From contig JASLAX010000241.1 of NCBI GenBank assembly GCA_030146875.1, positions 1 through 10,924 of the forward strand: DNA of 10,924 bases, read 5' to 3'. The DNA comes from Longimicrobiaceae bacterium (GTDB lineage: Bacteria > Gemmatimonadota > Gemmatimonadetes > Longimicrobiales > Longimicrobiaceae). Both the position numbers and the translations under genes were made by a program. Below the pieces are notes generated by a model. It had not been told where the DNA came from. It saw only the letters and a program-made list of their open reading frames with translations, and ran no database searches. Below, piece after piece: positions 1-5,946 of the stretch. Position 1 is the first letter of the stretch; each line of letters begins with the position of its first letter.

Positions 1-666
1 GCGACGCTGGCCACGCTGCTGGGCGCGCCCGCCACGGCCGTCCGCCCGGCGGCCATGGGCGGCCGCAGCGCGGCGTGCGGCGAGTCGGCGCGGGCGGGGG
101 AGACGGGACCCGCGCGGACGCGGGTGTGCGCCACGCTGGCCGGCGGCAACCTGTACGCGATCTACTTCTCCGCCGCGCCGGACCGCTTCCCCACCCTGGA
201 GAGCAACTTCACGGAGGTGCTGCGGAGCGTGGTGCTGGCGCCGCGGCCCGTGGGCGGCGACCCGGCGCCGCCGGAGATGGCACGCGGAACGCCCGCCGCG
301 GCGGCATCGGCGGCGGGGCTCTCGGGCCGGTGGCGGGGCGTGTACGGCTGCGGGGTGGGGGAGCGGAGGACGGAGAACGACGTGGACCTCACGCTGCGGG
401 GCACGGCCGAGGGCCGCGTCACCGGCGTGCTGCGCTTCTCCCGGCGCTGGGCCAACCGCCTGCCGGAGCGCGCCGGGGCCTTCCACGTGGAGGGAACGCT
501 CACCTCCGACGGCCGCTTCGTGCTGCAGGGCAAGGACTGGATCGAGCGGCCGGATGGGTTCGCGGTCGTGGGGATGGACGGGTGGGTGGGCGCCACCGGC
601 CGCGAGATCGCGGGGACGGTGCCGGAGTGCCCGGGCCTGTTCCGGATCGCGAAGCAGGGCGGCTGA
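1..666 (+). CDS. 3' part of a gene for a beta-rich two-part protein of unknown function
   Basis: The reading frame is open from base 1 to a TGA at 664-666, so the start lies off the left edge; the ATG at 55 is internal to continuous coding and need not be the true start. Two parts can be seen. The first ends around nt 234 with the motif YAIYFSAAPDRF followed by an amphipathic helix (ESNFTEVLRSVVL), which resembles the C-terminal end of a small alpha/beta domain. After a proline/alanine-rich linker (about nt 240-315) a beta-rich domain runs from GRWRG (nt 325) to the end. Its W-x-G-x-Y-x-C opening, GKDWIERP segment and terminal cysteine (PEC) recall a lipocalin-like C-terminal domain found in exported bacterial proteins. 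Two cysteines, one at each end of that domain, could form a disulfide. No catalytic motif is visible and the function is unknown. The gene converges on the RCC1-like gene, with a strong hairpin between them. Confidence 0.75.
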   Translation, partial: ATLATLLGAPATAVRPAAMGGRSAACGESARAGETGPARTRVCATLAGGNLYAIYFSAAPDRFPTLESNFTEVLRSVVLAPRPVGGDPAPPEMARGTPAAAASAAGLSGRWRGVYGCGVGERRTENDVDLTLRGTAEGRVTGVLRFSRRWANRLPERAGAFHVEGTLTSDGRFVLQGKDWIERPDGFAVVGMDGWVGATGREIAGTVPECPGLFRIAKQGG

Positions 667-688
667 GCGCGAGGGCGGGGAGGAACGA

Positions 689-716
689 GAGAGGCCCGGC
701 GCGTGCCGGGCCTCTC
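689..716. terminator. Bidirectional terminator-like hairpin between convergent genes
   Basis: A perfect 12-bp inverted repeat (GAGAGGCCCGGC, 689-700; GCCGGGCCTCTC, 705-716) with a GCGT loop lies between the stop at 666 and the minus-strand stop at 724. Position and symmetry suit termination from both sides. There is no T-run on either side, so it is either a U-tract-independent terminator or an mRNA 3'-end stabiliser. Confidence 0.7.
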
Positions 717-723
717 GTCGGCG

Positions 724-1968
724 TCAGCGCGGGCGCGGGGGAACCAGCCCCGCGGGCGGCCGGACGCGGACCACGTTCGGGATCCGCGCCGTCACCTCCA
801 CCGGCTGGAAGCGCGGCACCCGGTGGCCGTCGCCGATCTCGCCCGTGGAGCCGTCGCCCCAGCAGTAGGTGGCGCCCGCCTCGGTGATCGCGCAGACGTG
901 CCGGGGGCTCACCGCCAGCTTGCTGAACGTCACCCCCGCGGGCTGCATCACCCGGGTGGGGAGCAGCTTGTACGGGTCGCGGGTGCCGCCGCCCACGGTG
1001 CCGTTCGTGTTGTCTCCCCAGCAGTACGCCTGGCCCTCGGCCGTGAGCCCGCAGGTGTGGCGGTCGCCCACGCCGATGGAGCGGAAGCGGACGCCCTCGG
1101 GAACCGTGACCGCCACCGGGTGGTCGCGCTCCCGGACGTCGTTGGTGCCCAGCTCGCCGAAGCGGTTCCAGCCCCAGCAGTACGCCTCGCCCGAGGCGGT
1201 CAGGGCGCAGTTGTGCCCGGAGGAGACCGCGAGCTGGGTGAACGCCAGCCCGTCGGCCATCTTGGTGGCCACCGGCACGCGGCTGGGGTTGTTGGTGCCG
1301 TCCATCAGCATGGCGCGCGCGTTGTTGCCCCAGCAGTGCACGCGGCCCTGGGCCGTCAGGCCGCAGGTGTACTCCTCGGCGGCGGAGATCTGCGTGAAGC
1401 GAAGCTCACCCGCCTCGATGGGAATCGGCGTCAGCGCGTGCGCGGCGTTGGCCGGGTACGGGATGCCGAAGCCCTCGGCGCCCCAGCAGAACACCTTGCC
1501 GTCCGAGGCCAGGCCGCACGAGTGGTCGCCGCCCACGGCCACCTGCTTGAAGGTCACGCCCGCGGGCATCCGCACGGGGGTGGGGACGCGCTTGGCGTGG
1601 ATCCCGCCGTCGCCGATCTGGCCGTACGAGCCCTGGCCCCAGCAGTACGCCGCGCCCTCCGGGGTGACCCCGCAGGCGGTGGCGTTTCCAATGGAGATCT
1701 GCGTGAAGCGCACGCCCGTGGGCTGGCGCATGGCCGAGGGGTTGGCACGCGTGGTGTCGGTGCCGTCGCCCACGGTCTGCGCGATGCCCCAGCAGTGCAC
1801 CTGGCCCGAGGCCTCCACCCCGCACGAGCCCTGCATGCCGGTGTAGATGTCCTTGAAGCGGGGCGCGGGCGGGGCGGCGGGCGCCTGGGCCGCGGCCTGG
1901 ACGGGGAGCGCGAGCGCGGCCAGCGCGATCAGCGGGCGTGCGAAGCGCACGAAGGAAGGGATCTTCAT
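724..1968 (-). CDS. Exported RCC1-like seven-repeat beta-propeller protein
   Basis: The 414-residue product starts with a Sec signal peptide: basic Lys/Arg residues, a hydrophobic stretch at about 11-26, and AQA near the cleavage point. The rest is seven repeats of about 50-53 residues. Each carries the RCC1 family core C-G-L-x-x-x-G-x-x-x-C-W-G, followed by the x-G-x-x-G-D/N type turn and ending in a P-x-x-V strand. The cysteine pairs fall at residues 49/59, 99/109, 151/161, 202/212, 254/264, 306/316 and 359/369, all spaced C-x9-C. Seven repeats is the full complement for a closed RCC1 propeller. Eukaryotic RCC1 is a Ran exchange factor; secreted bacterial relatives are mostly uncharacterised, and binding of protein or glycan is the safest guess. 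The strict cysteine pairing suggests one disulfide per blade, consistent with life outside the cytoplasm. No second domain or anchor is seen; a short proline-rich tail (400-414) ends the protein. The start is the first ATG ahead of the signal peptide, with no strong Shine-Dalgarno. Confidence 0.92.
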   Translation of the reverse strand: MKIPSFVRFARPLIALAALALPVQAAAQAPAAPPAPRFKDIYTGMQGSCGVEASGQVHCWGIAQTVGDGTDTTRANPSAMRQPTGVRFTQISIGNATACGVTPEGAAYCWGQGSYGQIGDGGIHAKRVPTPVRMPAGVTFKQVAVGGDHSCGLASDGKVFCWGAEGFGIPYPANAAHALTPIPIEAGELRFTQISAAEEYTCGLTAQGRVHCWGNNARAMLMDGTNNPSRVPVATKMADGLAFTQLAVSSGHNCALTASGEAYCWGWNRFGELGTNDVRERDHPVAVTVPEGVRFRSIGVGDRHTCGLTAEGQAYCWGDNTNGTVGGGTRDPYKLLPTRVMQPAGVTFSKLAVSPRHVCAITEAGATYCWGDGSTGEIGDGHRVPRFQPVEVTARIPNVVRVRPPAGLVPPRPR

Positions 1969-2010
1969 CTGGGATCGTGGAGGGGATGGACGTCGAACGG
2001 AGGGAGCGCC

Positions 2011-2039
2011 AATCTCGCACGGATCTGCTTACGTGTCAA
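2011..2039 (-). promoter_or_regulatory. Candidate promoter for the RCC1-like gene
   Basis: On the minus strand, TTGACA (2039-2034) is a perfect -35 hexamer. A 17-bp spacer separates it from GAGATT (2016-2011), a weaker -10 match (3 of 6). Transcription would start near 2004, about 35 nt before the ATG at 1968. A perfect TTGACA is unlikely by chance in DNA this GC-rich, and its placement is right. Confidence 0.45.
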
Positions 2040-2167
2040 CCGGCTGCGCCGCTCCGGCGCGGCCGTCCGGGCCCCCCGCCGCGTCTCGATGCGGCCGACG
2101 GGGCCAATCCGCGACGACATCCGGCGCCCGGCCGGGATCCTCGACCCGCGCGACCGCCGCGCGCCGC

Positions 2168-2196
2168 TTGTCGAGGGCCGCGTCCACGGTTACCCT
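2168..2196 (+). promoter_or_regulatory. Candidate promoter for the lipoprotein gene
   Basis: TTGTCG (2168-2173), a 17-bp spacer and TACCCT (2191-2196) give a sigma-70-like pair with only the TTG and TA---T positions kept. The predicted start near 2203 leaves a leader of about 35 nt before the ATG at 2238. It diverges from the promoter of the RCC1-like gene. The rest of the 1969-2237 intergenic stretch shows no gene or repeat that I can support. Confidence 0.4.
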
Positions 2197-2237
2197 TCCG
2201 CGCCTCTCCTCCATCCGAACCGCCCGCGCCCCGCACG

Positions 2238-2738
2238 ATGCCGACCAGCTCACGTCCTTCCCTCCGCGCCCTCGCGTCCGTCGTCGCCGCCTTCCTCCTC
2301 CTCGCCTGTGAGGGCGAGGCTCCGGATGCCGGGAAGGCGCGGCCGGCCGGCGCCTCGCCGTCCTCGCCCGCGCCCGCAGCCCCGTCCGTCCCCGCCGGGC
2401 GGTGGGAGGGGCCCGTCACCGGAGGCTACGACGGCAACCGCATCTCGTTCGCCGTCGAGGGCGGCGCGGTGCGGGACGTGACCTTCCAGGGCCACTGGGA
2501 CTGCGCCGACGGGATCGAGACCACGACCATGGGACCGGAGGGCTCGTTCCCGGTGGCGGGCGGGAAGCTCGCCATCACCTCCGTCGCACCCCCCGACGGG
2601 GGAGCCTCCGCGACGCGGTTCGTGATGGAGGGCTCGTTCTCCGCCGCCACCGCCTCGGGGACGCTGCGGGCCAGCATTACGGGCCTGGGCTGCGACACGC
2701 GGGTGCTCCGCTGGACGGCCGCCCCCGCGGCGAAGTAG
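2238..2738 (+). CDS. Lipoprotein with a beta-sandwich-like domain, function unknown
   Basis: The predicted product has 166 residues. The frame is open upstream to 1938, but the ATG at 2238 puts a lipoprotein signal exactly at the N-terminus: Arg residues at 6 and 10, a hydrophobic run at 12-22, and the lipobox L-L-A-C with Cys24. A low-complexity Ala/Pro/Ser linker (28-53) would hold the folded part off the membrane. The domain from GRWEG (54) to the end alternates short strands and turns, with two cysteines (89 in HWDC, 152 in GLGC) and a closing LRWTA. This layout (a W-G opening, an x-V-x-D-V-x-F strand, a G-T-L-R-A strand, then G-C and a final W-T-A) is seen in many exported bacterial proteins of unknown role. 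No enzyme motif is visible. Promoter-like elements stand just upstream. Confidence 0.8.
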   Translation: MPTSSRPSLRALASVVAAFLLLACEGEAPDAGKARPAGASPSSPAPAAPSVPAGRWEGPVTGGYDGNRISFAVEGGAVRDVTFQGHWDCADGIETTTMGPEGSFPVAGGKLAITSVAPPDGGASATRFVMEGSFSAATASGTLRASITGLGCDTRVLRWTAAPAAK

Positions 2739-2863
2739 CCGGCCGTGCAGCCGCTTCTCCGCTCCGCCACCACACGCGATGCCCGGGTCGGGCCGTGCAC
2801 GCACGTACCTCCGGGACGGCGCGTGGCCATGATCCCGTTCCCGTTCCCGCGTCCGAGGTTCCA

Positions 2864-3319
2864 ATGACGGAGGGAGATGCGTCGGGCCGGCGATGGCTGG
2901 ACGCCGCGGCCCTCCTGAGCTTCGTGGTGGCCGCGGTGCACCTGGGCGCCATCGCCGTCGGCCCGCGGGCGTACGACTACCTGGGCGCGGGCGACCTGGG
3001 CCGCATGGCGGAGCGCGGCTCCACGACCCCGGCGCTCGTCACGGCGGGGCTGACCGGAATCTTCGCGGTGTTCGGGGTGTACGCACTCTCCGGCGCGGGC
3101 CGCGTGCGTCGCCTTCCGCTGCTCGTCGGCGTGCTGGTCGCCATCGGGATCGTCTACACGCTGCGCGGTGCCCTCTTCCCGTTCGAGGTGGCCGCGCTGC
3201 TGAAGGGGACGGCCTCGTTCCCGCCGCGCTTCGCCGTGTTCTCGGCCGCTTCGCTCTTCATCGGCCTGGCGTACCTGACGGGGACCGCTCGCGCGTGGGG
3301 GCGCCTCCACGGGGGGTGA
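2864..3319 (+). CDS. Small four-helix integral membrane protein, function unknown
   Basis: The product is 151 residues with four predicted membrane helices at about 14-33, 57-77, 85-102 and 123-141, joined by short loops. Both termini are expected to be cytoplasmic; the N-terminus carries acidic residues and an Arg-Arg pair. The start is the ATG at 2864, with a GAGG Shine-Dalgarno-like motif at 2855-2858, 5 nt upstream. The frame is open further upstream, but that part is not membrane-like and has no better start. I do not recognise the family with certainty; it resembles small uncharacterised four-helix proteins with a charged residue (Arg101) between helices 3 and 4. The 125-bp gap after the lipoprotein gene holds no clear promoter or terminator. 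Confidence 0.8.
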   Translation: MTEGDASGRRWLDAAALLSFVVAAVHLGAIAVGPRAYDYLGAGDLGRMAERGSTTPALVTAGLTGIFAVFGVYALSGAGRVRRLPLLVGVLVAIGIVYTLRGALFPFEVAALLKGTASFPPRFAVFSAASLFIGLAYLTGTARAWGRLHGG

Positions 3320-3396
3320 GGCGGAATGCGGCGCCGCTCGTCCTCCACCGCCGACGCCGTTGACATCCCACCGCCGCCGGTCGAACTTCGCCGGGG

Positions 3397-3426
3397 ACCG
3401 CGGAGCGGCCGTGCCCGCTCCGCGGT
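3397..3426 (+). terminator. Terminator-like hairpin after the membrane protein gene
   Basis: Perfect 12-bp inverted repeat ACCGCGGAGCGG (3397-3408) / CCGCTCCGCGGT (3415-3426) with a 6-nt loop, 78 nt after the stop at 3319 and 38 nt before the next start. There is no T-run, as with the other hairpins in this window. It could instead be a leader structure of the zinc-ribbon gene. Confidence 0.5.
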
Positions 3427-3463
3427 GGAGCTCCACCCAACGATCCCGACGCGAGGAGGACCG

Positions 3464-3718
3464 ATGAAGTGCCCCGTCTGCCGCGAGCCCGACCTGGTGA
3501 TGAGCAGCCGCGAGGGAATCGAGATCGACTACTGCCCGCAGTGCCGCGGCGTCTGGCTGGACCGAGGAGAGCTGGACAAGATCATCGAGCGGTCGTCGTC
3601 CTCGTCCTCGGCCCCGCAGGAGACCTATCGCGAGGATTCCGGGTACCGGAAGGGGAGCGAGTCGCACTACAAGCCGCGCAAGCCGAAGAACGTGTGGAAG
3701 GAGATGTTCGACTTCTGA
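3464..3718 (+). CDS. Small zinc-ribbon protein of the TFIIB-type zinc-finger (zf-TFIIB) family
   Basis: The product is 84 residues. Cys3-P-V-Cys6 and Cys24-P-Q-Cys27 form a C-x2-C...C-x2-C ribbon that can bind one zinc. It is followed by the family signature R-G-V-W-L-D-R-G-E-L-D-K-I (28-40), typical of the bacterial zf-TFIIB family. The second half is not folded by appearance: six serines in a row (44-49), then a charged Lys/Arg/Tyr stretch ending in W-K-E-M-F-D-F. Such proteins are common and small; a role in nucleic-acid or protein binding is assumed rather than shown. The start is well fixed by GAGGAGG at 3453-3459, only 4 nt before the ATG. It is probably transcribed alone or with the upstream membrane gene, and a hairpin lies on each side. 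Confidence 0.9.
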   Translation: MKCPVCREPDLVMSSREGIEIDYCPQCRGVWLDRGELDKIIERSSSSSSAPQETYREDSGYRKGSESHYKPRKPKNVWKEMFDF

Positions 3719-3727
3719 GCCCACGAC

Positions 3728-3754
3728 GGGGGCACGGCCGCCCGGCCGTCCCCC
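3728..3754 (+). terminator. Terminator-like hairpin after the zinc-ribbon gene
   Basis: GGGGG-C-ACGGCC (3728-3739) pairs with GGCCGT-CCCCC (3744-3754) around a GCCC loop. This gives 11 bp with a single bulged C at 3733. It begins 10 nt after the stop at 3718. There is no T-run. Confidence 0.5.
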
Positions 3755-3779
3755 GCGCCACCCTCCGCCCCCGCCCCCC

Positions 3780-4313
3780 ATGCGCCTCTCCACGTCCGCC
3801 CTGATCGTCTGCCTCCTGGCGCCCGCGGCCCTGGCCGCACAGACCGCACCGCAGGCGCCCCGGCCGGACGCGCCGCTCGCCCGCCACGTCGCGCACCTGC
3901 TGCGGCTGGCGCCGGGAGGCTTCCCGGCGGTGCGCGGCCCGGGGCTCCCCGACACGACGTTCTCGCGCACCACCGACCATCCCTCCTCGTACGCCATCCG
4001 CTTCCGCGGGGCGAACGCCACCTCCGGCGTGCGCGCCACGGCGTACACCACCATGCACCAGACGCGCATCCCGCTGCAGGAGAACGCGAACGCCGGCGCG
4101 CTCTGGGCGGCCATGGCCGACAGCATCAAGCCGGTCATCCCCGCCGGGTGGCGGGAGTACCGGCGGGCGCGCGCGCCGGGGGAGGTGTCGTACATCTCGT
4201 GGAGCGAGTGCCGCAACGCGGGCCGCATGGTCGTGCTGAACACCCACGCGCCGTACGAGAAGCCCACGCTGCACCTGACGGTCTACCAGTACGCGGCCCC
4301 GTGCCCGAAGTGA
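3780..4313 (+). CDS. Exported protein, first of a tandem paralogous pair
   Basis: The product is 177 residues with a Sec signal peptide (Arg2, hydrophobic stretch about 5-19, cleavage around ALA-A-Q at 18-21). The mature part carries H-V-A-H-L, L-A-P-G-G, S-S-Y-x-I-R-F-R-G and L-W-A-A-M-A-D-S-I segments, all repeated in the next gene. Two cysteines, C144 (WSEC) and C175 (APC near the C-terminus), are also kept in the paralogue and probably form a disulfide in the exported protein. A mixed alpha/beta fold is likely; no catalytic motif is seen and I do not recognise the family. The ATG at 3780 directly precedes the signal peptide but has no Shine-Dalgarno. It follows a C-rich stretch, so translation may depend on an unstructured leader. 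No promoter is obvious in the 61-bp gap upstream. Confidence 0.82.
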   Translation: MRLSTSALIVCLLAPAALAAQTAPQAPRPDAPLARHVAHLLRLAPGGFPAVRGPGLPDTTFSRTTDHPSSYAIRFRGANATSGVRATAYTTMHQTRIPLQENANAGALWAAMADSIKPVIPAGWREYRRARAPGEVSYISWSECRNAGRMVVLNTHAPYEKPTLHLTVYQYAAPCPK

Positions 4314-4353
4314 TCCGGCCGTTCCGGGCCCCACTCGCGCCCGCGGCTCGTGG

Positions 4354-4883
4354 ATGCGCCTCTCGATCTCCGTCGCGCTCGTCTGCCTCCTGGCTCCCGC
4401 GGCGCTCGCCGGCCAGGCGCCCCCGCCGGACGCGCCTCTCCCCCGGCACGTCGCCCACCTGCCGACGCTGGCGCCCGGGGGCTCTAGGGCCGTGCGCGGT
4501 CCCGTGACCTACGGGCCGGGAACGTCGTTCACCACCAGCACGCTCGCCTCCTCGTACGTCATCCGCTTCCGCGGGGTGGACGCGCCCTCCCGGCTGCGGG
4601 TGAGCTCGCGCTGGAACACCCTGCACCTCACGCGGCTCCCGGTGCAGGACGGCGCGAGCGTCGCCGCGCTCTGGGCGGCCATCCGGACAGCATCGGCCGC
4701 GCGCTGCCGGCCGGGTGGAAGGCGTACCGGCGCCCCGCGGAGTCCGCGATGGAGCTGGCCCACGCCACGTGGAAGGAGTGCGTGAACGGCGGCCGCGAGG
4801 TGGTGCTGCACACCCACGCGAGCTACGCGGCGCCGACGCCGTTCCTGATCGTCTACCAGGACGACGCCCCCTGCTCCAACTGA
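4354..4883 (+). pseudogene. Second tandem paralogue of the exported protein, frameshifted
   Basis: The first about 110 codons match the preceding gene in order and spacing: the signal peptide begins M-R-L-S and includes C-L-L-A-P-A-A-L-A, followed by R-H-V-A-H-L, L-A-P-G-G, S-Y-V-I-R-F-R-G and A-L-W-A-A. Around 4681-4688 the paralogue alignment needs one more base (GCCATGGCCGACAGC there, GCCATCCGGACAGC here). Restoring a single base, for example a third G in CCGG, gives A-I-R-D-S-I-G. The new frame then runs through L-P-A-G-W-K-A-Y-R-R, W-K-E-C, V-V-L-H-T-H-A, I-V-Y-Q and A-P-C-S-N to a TGA at 4881-4883. Both paralogue cysteines are regained. As read, translation would stay in the wrong frame and end at 4785. 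The downstream segment keeps clean coding character, so this is either a very recent mutation or a sequence error. Confidence 0.85.
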
Positions 4884-4893
4884 TCGCCCCGCC

Positions 4894-4945
4894 GGCGCCC
4901 CTCCTCCGTGGAAGCGGGGAGAGTCGCGGAGGGCAGGGGGGCGCC
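4894..4945 (+). terminator. Possible terminator hairpin after the tandem pair
   Basis: GGCGCCCC (4894-4901) is complementary to GGGGCGCC (4938-4945). Just inside, CCTCCG (4903-4908) is complementary to CGGAGG (4927-4932), giving a two-part stem with an internal bulge and an 18-nt loop. It starts 11 nt after the stop at 4883. It is less compact than the other hairpins and has no T-run. Confidence 0.35.
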
Positions 4946-4974
4946 TTGATCCGCGTCGCGGTCCGCTCTAGACT
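4946..4974 (+). promoter_or_regulatory. Candidate promoter for the short secreted ORF and GNAT gene
   Basis: TTGATC (4946-4951), a 17-bp spacer and TAGACT (4969-4974) match the sigma-70 consensus at 4 of 6 positions in each box. The predicted start near 4981 gives a leader of about 60 nt to the ATG at 5042. This is one of the best candidate promoters in the window. Confidence 0.5.
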
Positions 4975-5041
4975 TCCGGCCCGGGCGTTCGCGCGCCGAG
5001 CCCTCGTCCACCCGGCCCGACACCTCACCGCCGCACGCGTC

Positions 5042-5269
5042 ATGAGAGCCGGAACCGCGGTCGCCGCCGCCGTCCTCTCCCTGGTCCCGGACCCGCCCGC
5101 GCGCGCAGCAGGAGCTTCCCGCGGATCGGGGGACGGCGCTCCAGCGGCAGGCCCGGATCCGCCGGTGATCGCCACCCTCTTCCCCGACTCCGCCGTGCCG
5201 GTATTCGACGACGTGTACGACCATCCGGAGCGTCTCAGGGCGCCGTGGACGGGGGACCCGGGATGGTGA
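5042..5269 (+). CDS. Short secreted hypothetical protein overlapping the GNAT gene
   Basis: This 75-residue ORF starts at the ATG at 5042 with a signal-peptide-like N-terminus (Arg2, Ala/Val-rich run, A-R-A-A-G near residues 20-24). A Gly/Ala/Pro-rich stretch follows, then an acidic tail with P-V-F-D-D-V-Y-D-H. Its TGA (5267-5269) lies inside the first codons of the acetyltransferase (ATG at 5263), a 7-nt overlap that would allow coupled translation. A candidate promoter sits about 68 nt upstream. If the ORF were not real, the GNAT gene would have a leader of about 280 nt. No family is recognised, and the tail could be the remnant of a longer exported protein. Support is moderate because short open frames are common at this GC content. 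Confidence 0.42.
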   Translation: MRAGTAVAAAVLSLVPDPPARAAGASRGSGDGAPAAGPDPPVIATLFPDSAVPVFDDVYDHPERLRAPWTGDPGW

Positions 5270-5832
5270 CGGACGGCGCGGCCGAACCGGCCGCCCCCAC
5301 GCAGGCCGATGTCGTGTACGTGCTGGAGACGGAGCGCCTGGCGCTCCGCTGGTTCGCGCCGGACGACGCGGAGTTCGTCCTGGAGCTGACCGGCGACCCG
5401 GACTGGATCCGCTACATCGGCGACCGCGGGCTGCGGACGGTGGAGGACGCCCGCGGATACATCGAGACCGGGCCCCGGGCGATGTACGCGCGCCACGGGT
5501 TCGGGCTGTACGCCGTGGAGCGGAAGGAGGACCGCGCCCCCGTGGGGATGTGCGGGCTGATCCGGCGCGACTGGCTGCCGGACGTGGACGTCGGCTTCGC
5601 CTTCCTGCGCGCCTTCCGCGGCAGGGGGTACGCGCACGAGGCGGCGCTCGGCACGCTCCGGTACGCGCGGGACGTGCTGGGGCTGCCGCGCGTGGCGGCC
5701 ATCGTCACGCCGGAGAACGCGGACTCCATCCGCCTGCTGGCGAAGCTCGGGATGGGGTTCGAGGGCACGACCCGCCCGCCGAACGGGACCGGCGAGGTCG
5801 CGGTCTACGGGGTGACGTTCGAATCGAGTTGA
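5263..5832 (+). CDS. GNAT-family N-acetyltransferase (RimJ/RimL type)
   Basis: The 189-residue product has the single-domain layout of RimJ/RimL-like GNAT enzymes, which move an acetyl group from acetyl-CoA to an amine (protein N-terminus, amino acid, polyamine or drug). The opening strand L-E-T-E-R-L-A-L-R-W-F (about 18-28) is the usual start of the family. The acetyl-CoA pyrophosphate loop is R-G-R-G-Y-A-H-E-A (about 121-129), matching the R/Q-x-x-G-x-G/A motif A. Then come the C-terminal I-V-T-P-E-N-A-D-S-I-R-L-L-A-K-L-G-M block (N-x-x-S-x-R/K-x-L-E-K-x-G type) and a closing beta-strand G-V-T-F. The substrate cannot be read from sequence. I chose the ATG at 5263 over an in-frame GTG at 5245 because GGGGGA at 5251-5256 is well spaced for it. 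It overlaps the short secreted ORF by 7 nt and is followed by a strong hairpin. Confidence 0.9.
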   Translation: MVTDGAAEPAAPTQADVVYVLETERLALRWFAPDDAEFVLELTGDPDWIRYIGDRGLRTVEDARGYIETGPRAMYARHGFGLYAVERKEDRAPVGMCGLIRRDWLPDVDVGFAFLRAFRGRGYAHEAALGTLRYARDVLGLPRVAAIVTPENADSIRLLAKLGMGFEGTTRPPNGTGEVAVYGVTFESS

Positions 5833-5878
5833 GGGCGCGCCGTCCGGCGGAGGCGCTTCGTCCACGGATGCCGTCCGT

Positions 5879-5907
5879 CTCCCCGCCCTCCGTCCGAGGG
5901 CGGGGAG
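5879..5907 (+). terminator. Terminator-like hairpin after the GNAT gene
   Basis: Perfect 12-bp inverted repeat CTCCCCGCCCTC (5879-5890) / GAGGGCGGGGAG (5896-5907) with a 5-nt loop, 46 nt after the GNAT stop and 39 nt before the next start. No T-run follows. Confidence 0.6.
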
Positions 5908-5946
5908 GGCCGGCGGATCTCCGTCCCCGTACCGCGTGCGACCGGC

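Noticed and set aside
703..2481. A 592-codon plus-strand frame opposite the RCC1-like gene
   Set aside because: It mirrors the repeats of the real minus-strand gene and passes through the divergent promoter region. Its product has no family features.
3360..3388. TTGACA at 3360-3365 as a promoter for the zinc-ribbon gene
   Set aside because: The -35 box is perfect, but at 17 bp the -10 position reads GAACTT, a poor match, and a terminator-like hairpin follows at once. It is possible but not supported.
3594..3620. The TCG/TCC triplet run in the zinc-ribbon gene as a microsatellite or CRISPR-like repeat
   Set aside because: It is a short serine codon run inside a linker and is in frame; there are no spacers or further repeat units.
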